From Pseudomonas sp. J452 (lineage in GTDB: Bacteria > Pseudomonadota > Gammaproteobacteria > Pseudomonadales > Pseudomonadaceae), in the NCBI RefSeq assembly GCF_024666525.1, contig NZ_CP088294.1:930001-994000 (forward strand): a stretch of DNA of 64,000 bases. Direction: 5' to 3'. Shown one piece after another: positions 63,654 through 64,000 of this stretch. The notes below the pieces were generated by a model that was not told where the DNA came from, made no database searches, and saw only the letters and a list, made by a program, of their open reading frames with translations. How positions within the stretch are numbered: the first letter of the stretch is position 1; each line of letters starts with the position of its first letter. Position numbers and translations under genes: made by a program.

Positions 63654-63695
63654 CTAAAAAGAATTGTTTTTCACTTTTATGTAACTAAAAAGAAT
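63654..63695. promoter_or_regulatory. Direct repeat CTAAAAAGAAT in the porin / sulfonate-binding protein control region
   Basis: CTAAAAAGAAT occurs at 63654-63664 and 63685-63695, spaced by 31 bases (about three helical turns), in an AT-rich block of the 367-base divergent gap 63498-63864. The same AAAAAGAAT is present upstream of lsfA (57544-57552). A shared sulfur-starvation activator site is inferred. The rest of the gap has no gene. Confidence 0.55.
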
Positions 63696-63864
63696 ATGCA
63701 TGGCATAGCAACAAACCCATAAGCTAATTCCTGAAAAGTATTTGTAGAGTACTTTTTAGATCGACTAGCTTGTCTTCACCGGATCACCGGACTTCCTCTT
63801 CCCCCGAAGTTTCCTGTGCTCCGCCGCCTCGCAATGGCCGGAGTGCCCCTTGCAGAGGTCTGCC

Positions 63865-64000
63865 ATGTTCCCTCATTCGTTTACCCGTCGCGCCCTGCTC
63901 GGCCTCGGCTTGAGCCTTGGTCTGCTCGCCGCCCTGCCGGTCCAGGCCGAAACCCAGCTGCGCATCGGCTACCAGAAATCCTCCACCCTGATCAGCCTGC
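63865..64000 (+). CDS. Sulfonate-type periplasmic binding protein, N-terminal part only
   Basis: The gene runs off the right edge; 45 codons are visible. Signal peptide about residues 1-28 with an Arg pair (TRRALLGLGLSLGLLAALPVQA), then ETQLRIGYQKSSTLISL, which matches the mature start of SsuA-type proteins (compare ETLRIGYQKYGTLVLL in SsuA at 55985). Divergent from the porin gene, probably the first gene of another sulfonate transport unit. Confidence 0.88.
   Translation, partial: MFPHSFTRRALLGLGLSLGLLAALPVQAETQLRIGYQKSSTLISL

Overview
The window is chromosomal DNA from a Pseudomonas species (high GC, GC-rich third codon positions, Pseudomonas-type REP palindromes). The assignment rests on gene order: pilGHIJK-chpA, gshB, tonB3, algH, ruvX, pyrRBC', pilU/pilT, yggS-proC-yggT-yggU, metX-metW, rdgB-hemW follows the arrangement I know from P. 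aeruginosa. No tRNA, rRNA or CRISPR array was seen.

Layout. 1-6807 (minus): the Pil-Chp chemosensory operon controlling type IV pili (pilG, H, I, J, K and the 5' two thirds or less of chpA, cut by the window edge). 7050-13021 (plus): glutathione synthetase, TonB3, AlgH, RuvX and the pyrimidine genes pyrR-pyrB-pyrC'. 13099-16858 (minus): a periplasmic binding protein, a TM2 protein and the twitching ATPases pilU and pilT. 16931-27603 (plus): yggS-proC-yggT-yggU, a dynamin-like GTPase, metX-metW, rdgB-hemW and several small envelope proteins. 27810-32192 (minus): pckA, hslO, hslR, a desaturase and an ArsR-type regulator with a clear operator. 32340-33709 (plus): the ribosomal S6 modification pair rimB-rimK. 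33726-37589 (minus): a large MASE1-PAS-GGDEF-EAL protein.

37694-46224 (minus) is the most interesting part. It encodes an ECF sigma factor, its membrane anti-sigma factor, a secreted subtilisin-like protease, a large outer-membrane beta-barrel protein, a secreted protein with a duplicated domain, a possible 72-residue leader protein, and a separate secreted protein with proline-rich C-terminal repeats. Two promoters with the same unusual bipartite sequence and exactly the same 13-base gap precede the barrel operon and the separate secreted protein; a third, near-matching copy lies between the sigma and anti-sigma genes. I infer one self-contained envelope regulon; its function is unknown to me.

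46296-51497: a BdlA-like double-PAS chemoreceptor, the DesB desaturase and a second GGDEF-EAL protein. 51551-64000: a sulfur-scavenging region with lsfA-ssuEADCBF, a solitary sulfate-binding protein gene (sbp), a REP-associated tyrosine transposase flanked by its REP palindromes, a second sulfonate-type ABC transporter, an OprD-family porin and the start of a further sulfonate-binding protein gene. REP-type repeats are dense here and lie between most genes of the ssu operon. AT-rich regulatory regions carrying a shared AAAAAGAAT motif lie upstream of lsfA/sbp and upstream of the porin.
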